Shown piece after piece: positions 60,834 through 64,000 of a DNA stretch of 64,000 bases. How positions within the stretch are numbered: position 1 is the first letter of the stretch; every line of letters begins with the position of its first letter. Below the pieces are notes generated by a model. It did not search any database. It worked only from the letters and a program-made list of their open reading frames with translations, and was not told the DNA's origin. The translations under genes were made by a program, and so were the position numbers. The DNA is from Bacillota bacterium. GTDB lineage: Bacteria > Bacillota > UBA4882 > UBA8346. Location: the NCBI GenBank assembly GCA_023426245.1, contig JAFABB010000008.1, positions 1 to 64,000 on the forward strand. Direction: 5' to 3'.

Positions 60834-62336
60834 CTACTTCACAGTGAGCCCTAACCGTTCAAATTGTTCCTGCGGCGCATCGTTCTCTTTCATCAAACGG
60901 ACCAGATGATCGATCATCATTTTTTCAATATCAGGTCGCCGAATCGGCTTTAGTTGGCCTGGATCTTCTTTTAAATCAAACAGTAGATTTTTTCCTAAAT
61001 ACTCGGGATATGAATACCCGGACATGGAATAAGGATCCCGCCGATCCCAGATCCCCGATTTAATCTGCATGACCTTACAGCCCTTGGTAAACGAAAAAGG
61101 CCCAACCAATTCTGCAGTCTTCAATTCTTCGACTGTAAACATCCTTCGCATATGGGTGGGCATCAAGGTGTATTGATATAAAGGCTCATTGCTGGGATCG
61201 GCAATTCCCCGCATGTAAACATATCTTCCATCGGTACAGTTTACATGAGTACCGTAACACCCATATAAAGCAGCCTCTCTTACCGGGTTATCCATTGCAA
61301 TGGTTTCATTTAACGGTATCCCTTGCATCGCTTCGGGCAAGCCAATTCCGAAATACTCCAACAATGTTGCCGGTAAGTCAATCGTCTGTACCAGGGAACC
61401 ACGATATTCCCCTTGTTTGCCGCAACGCGGATCCCAGATAAAAAGGGGTATGTTAGCCAGTTCATTATAATAAGGCATCTTGCTTTTTCCCAAACAATCA
61501 TGTTCCCCCAGGAGAAAGCCATGATCGGTGTTAACGATCAGCATCGTGTCTTTCCACAAATCATAGATATCCATCAAATCTAGCACTTTGCCCAGGTAAT
61601 TATCGCACATACTCAATAATGCCGCATATTCATACTTATAGTGCTCAACCTTTTCTTTGGATTCACTGATTGTCCCATAATCGGGCCAATCGGATTCGGG
61701 ACCGTTATAGGCATGGGGATATAATTTTTTATATTTCTCATGCGTAAAGAAAGGTTCATGGGGATCAAAGGTTTCAATCTGTAAAAACCAGTTATCGGCC
61801 GTATGATTGGAATGAATGAATTCCAAGCCGCTGGCAAAGGTTTTGGCTTGAGGTTGCAATTGCTCCTCGGACATATATTTCCGGTTGATGATATCGGCCC
61901 GGGTGATCAATTTCTTTTGGTCCGCCAGATTTTCCAGTAATTTTGGATCTTTGACTTCGCCCTTCCAGGGGTCGCCTTCCTGACCCCGGGAGATCTCCCA
62001 GGAATTATAGCGGGTATGATAAGTGGCTCCGCCATCCTCCCAATAGTGCTGATGATCACTGACCAGGTGTGTGTAAATACCATTGGTTTTCAATATTTCC
62101 GGGGCCGAATCGTCAAATGGCTCAATCGGGCCCCAACTGCGGTGCAAAAAATTGTAACGCCCGGTGTGGAGTTCCCGGCGCGCCGGCATACATGGCATAC
62201 TGCCGATATAGCAATTGTCAAAGGCCACTGAATGCTGCGCTAATCTTGAAAAATTAGGCGCCTTGATCCAGTCACACCCATACGGAGGCAGCATATGCCT
62301 ATTTAAAGAATCATACATCACTATAATTGCTTTCAA
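60834..62336 (-). CDS. Sulfatase, formylglycine-dependent (Cys type)
   Basis: 500 residues of the alkaline phosphatase superfamily. SMPCMPARRELHTG holds CxPxR, in which the Cys becomes formylglycine; IIVMYDSLN gives metal-binding Asp, NTDHGFLLGEHD the DH metal ligands near residue 265. No signal peptide, so it acts in the cytoplasm. TTG at 62336 after GGGAG. Followed downstream by the YesMN pair. Substrate unknown; a sulfated plant or algal glycan fragment or a sulfate ester imported by the ABC system is plausible. The maturase is not in this window (the radical SAM at 38690 is not of that type). Confidence 0.9.
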   Translation of the reverse strand: MKAIIVMYDSLNRHMLPPYGCDWIKAPNFSRLAQHSVAFDNCYIGSMPCMPARRELHTGRYNFLHRSWGPIEPFDDSAPEILKTNGIYTHLVSDHQHYWEDGGATYHTRYNSWEISRGQEGDPWKGEVKDPKLLENLADQKKLITRADIINRKYMSEEQLQPQAKTFASGLEFIHSNHTADNWFLQIETFDPHEPFFTHEKYKKLYPHAYNGPESDWPDYGTISESKEKVEHYKYEYAALLSMCDNYLGKVLDLMDIYDLWKDTMLIVNTDHGFLLGEHDCLGKSKMPYYNELANIPLFIWDPRCGKQGEYRGSLVQTIDLPATLLEYFGIGLPEAMQGIPLNETIAMDNPVREAALYGCYGTHVNCTDGRYVYMRGIADPSNEPLYQYTLMPTHMRRMFTVEELKTAELVGPFSFTKGCKVMQIKSGIWDRRDPYSMSGYSYPEYLGKNLLFDLKEDPGQLKPIRRPDIEKMMIDHLVRLMKENDAPQEQFERLGLTVK

Positions 62337-62610
62337 TCGTAACACTCCCGACGCTGAGGTATTTTTAGTTCACAAATCATGCAATTATTGCCGTTCTATC
62401 AGAAGATGTAACAAAAAACTGGTACAGAATTCATATTACTTCCGATCTGTTAAATTGAATCAGGGAGAGTCTAGACATCAATCGTTTATAAATTGTTAAT
62501 CTATTCTTAGAATAGGGCTTTCAATGATAAAAATATATCCATTAAACTTACTATTCTTTTCTTATTTTGACTTTGTTTTAAAAACAATATGGAAAGATTA
62601 CGGAAAAGTT

Positions 62611-62645
62611 AAAGAAGTCCTTGCCAAATTTGCAAGGACTTCTTT
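62611..62645 (-). terminator. Terminator of the beta-helix gene
   Basis: AAAGAAGTCCTTGC and its exact complement form a 14-bp stem with a 7-base loop, 73 bases past the stop. T-rich ends on both sides make it potentially bidirectional. The remaining bases of the 62337-62717 gap hold nothing recognised. Confidence 0.7.
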
Positions 62646-62717
62646 AATTTAACTACCAGCATTCTATAAACAATAGTTTCTTTAAATCCATTAGCCACAG
62701 GTTATAAAATCCCGAAA

Positions 62718-64000
62718 TCAATCCTCTAAACGGCAATTATCCTTGAGGGGCCATAGCTTGAAGGTGTTGCTTCCGGGTCTCAATTTTGCGAACGGGCCTA
62801 CAACCGTGTTTTTATTGTTTCGAGGATTACCATAGAAGTCAGTATCAACATCAGGAGCATAAACATCATAACCATTTTGATTGTACACTGCTGTTTTGCC
62901 GAGATATCGTCCGGTAATAGCCGGAGCATTGATGGTATAAGGAGTATCATCAATGTTTAGAACCAGCTTAAATGAATCTCTGGTTGCGGTAACCGTATAG
63001 TTACCGCCCGCTTTGACTTTACTATTTTTATCCGCTTCGTAGCCGCGTGCCAAAGCATATTGGTAATCAATCTTCTGAGCGCCACCATAGTATACGTTAT
63101 AGTCACATTCGTTGCCCCAGAACTTGGTGCCCACTCCAACAGTGCCAGGATAAGCTTCAACCCATGCCTGGGGATAACCGTTAATGCCCCCAGGATAATC
63201 CGGATCAACACCGCTTCCAGTCGACAGAATATCTTCCCCATAAAGCCCATTGTATTTTTCCGCAGATACTTCGTCGAATTTTAAACTGCTGGTCGGACCA
63301 TTATCAAAGAAAAAGTTATTAAACATCTTATTAAATCGGGTAAAGGTTTCAAAACGGCTGGTTGAATTGTTACAGGTACTAACAACTTTCAGAGTGCCCG
63401 GAACCATAATTCTCATGGCACGGGTATATCCATCTCCGCCTTCTCCACTACCAATGGGAGCATTATATGCGGGCCAGGTCCGAACATTTGAAGGAACGTT
63501 CAACCAGAGATTATTTACAATGTAGGTGTTGCTGCAGGTCCAAATATACCAGCCCATACCGACAAAAATGTTGTTGTCGCACAAATTGTAACCACCGTTC
63601 ACTTCATAAAAGAGACCGGAAAATCCCTTTCCACCCCCCAGGCAGTAGAAGATGTTTTGGGAAATACGGCAACCGTCACATTCACTATCAAGCCAAATGG
63701 GATAACTGTTCCAATCCTGATCACTACAAAAGTAATTATTATGGATATAGATTCCAAATCCACTACTAACGTCTTTGATGTAGGCTTCAGACAGCAAACC
63801 GGTATTCAGTGCGTTATTGTCTGCAAGGTTACAACCATAAATTTCAGTGTATGCACCTCGGTAAGCCATCATACCATTGGTACCATTGTCATGAACATAG
63901 CAGTTACGAATGATATGGTGGCCGTAGAGTTTGGGTTCGCCTCCATTTTGGTCTTCCAACTTGCGGGAGCCATTGCCATAGTCGATTGCAACACCCCGGT
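62718..64000 (-). CDS. Parallel beta-helix repeat protein (N-terminus beyond window)
   Basis: The frame stays open to the right edge, reading AIDYGNGSRKLEDQNGG at the margin, so the 5' part is missing. About 427 residues are visible: IIRNCYVHDNGTNGMMAYRG, IHNNYFCSDQDW, ISQNIFYCLGGGK and CDNNIFVGMGWYIWTCSNTYIVNNLW are successive right-handed beta-helix rungs, as in pectate-lyase-like and alginate- or glycan-lyase proteins. Then follows a smaller C-terminal beta domain ending in PFAKLRPGSNTFKLWPLKD. The catalytic residues cannot be assigned from the part seen. Confidence 0.8.
   Translation of the reverse strand, partial: RGVAIDYGNGSRKLEDQNGGEPKLYGHHIIRNCYVHDNGTNGMMAYRGAYTEIYGCNLADNNALNTGLLSEAYIKDVSSGFGIYIHNNYFCSDQDWNSYPIWLDSECDGCRISQNIFYCLGGGKGFSGLFYEVNGGYNLCDNNIFVGMGWYIWTCSNTYIVNNLWLNVPSNVRTWPAYNAPIGSGEGGDGYTRAMRIMVPGTLKVVSTCNNSTSRFETFTRFNKMFNNFFFDNGPTSSLKFDEVSAEKYNGLYGEDILSTGSGVDPDYPGGINGYPQAWVEAYPGTVGVGTKFWGNECDYNVYYGGAQKIDYQYALARGYEADKNSKVKAGGNYTVTATRDSFKLVLNIDDTPYTINAPAITGRYLGKTAVYNQNGYDVYAPDVDTDFYGNPRNNKNTVVGPFAKLRPGSNTFKLWPLKDNCRLED

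Overview
The window looks like part of the chromosome of an anaerobic or facultative Bacillota (Firmicutes) with a lifestyle that includes plant-polysaccharide breakdown. The reasons are the strong GGAGG-type ribosome binding sites, frequent TTG/GTG starts, an HrcA/CIRCE heat-shock operon, a YesM/YesN-type two-component pair, and an archaeal-type (group III) chaperonin inside the dnaK operon, an arrangement known from Carboxydothermus and relatives. No rRNA, tRNA, CRISPR array or complete insertion sequence was seen. Almost every gene is on the minus strand; only three clear genes in the middle plus one TIM-barrel gene are on plus.

Layout. 1-3.8 kb: a large secreted Fn3-like protein running off the left edge, a small transcription unit with a 32-residue hydrophobic peptide, and an intergenic island of 21-bp repeats. 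3.9-15 kb: NhaC-type antiporter, prmA, and the stress operon hrcA - group III chaperonin - grpE - dnaK - dnaJ driven by one CIRCE promoter, with two palindromic elements lodged between its genes, then hemW. 15-24.2 kb: a sugar-isomerase-like TIM barrel, a TetR/SDR pair with two matching operators, a ferritin-like/VIT1 fusion, thioredoxin, prfC, a degenerate HD-GYP protein and a zinc-ribbon protein, then a second 21-bp repeat island.

24.8-47 kb is a sulfur-metabolism region. One ~10-kb operon (read from 34.9 to 24.8 kb) takes in sulfate (cysTWA), activates it (cysDN), reduces it (APS reductase cysH, a siroheme sulfite reductase) and appears to fix sulfide through a protein thiocarboxylate onto O-acetylhomoserine (HcyS/HcyD/HcyF/MetY). 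A second operon (43.4 to 35.2 kb) encodes RidA, a sulfonate-type binding protein, a LUD protein, a flavin-type split-barrel protein, an unusual radical SAM protein, a cytoplasmic DszB-like desulfinase and an ABC transporter; it is the best candidate for an undescribed system, probably scavenging organic sulfur. A sulfate-binding protein, a short glutamyl-tRNA reductase and cysK follow. Several of the promoters share an AGTAGGAAT-like motif just downstream of the -10 box, suggesting one sulfur regulator.

47-64 kb is secretory and catabolic: a twelve-repeat BNR/propeller protein, a GH11-CBM36-CBM36-CE4 xylanase/deacetylase, a metallo-beta-lactamase remnant, a five-gene NitT/TauT-type ABC transporter with two unlike ATPases, a YesN/YesM pair, a formylglycine sulfatase and a parallel beta-helix protein running off the right edge.
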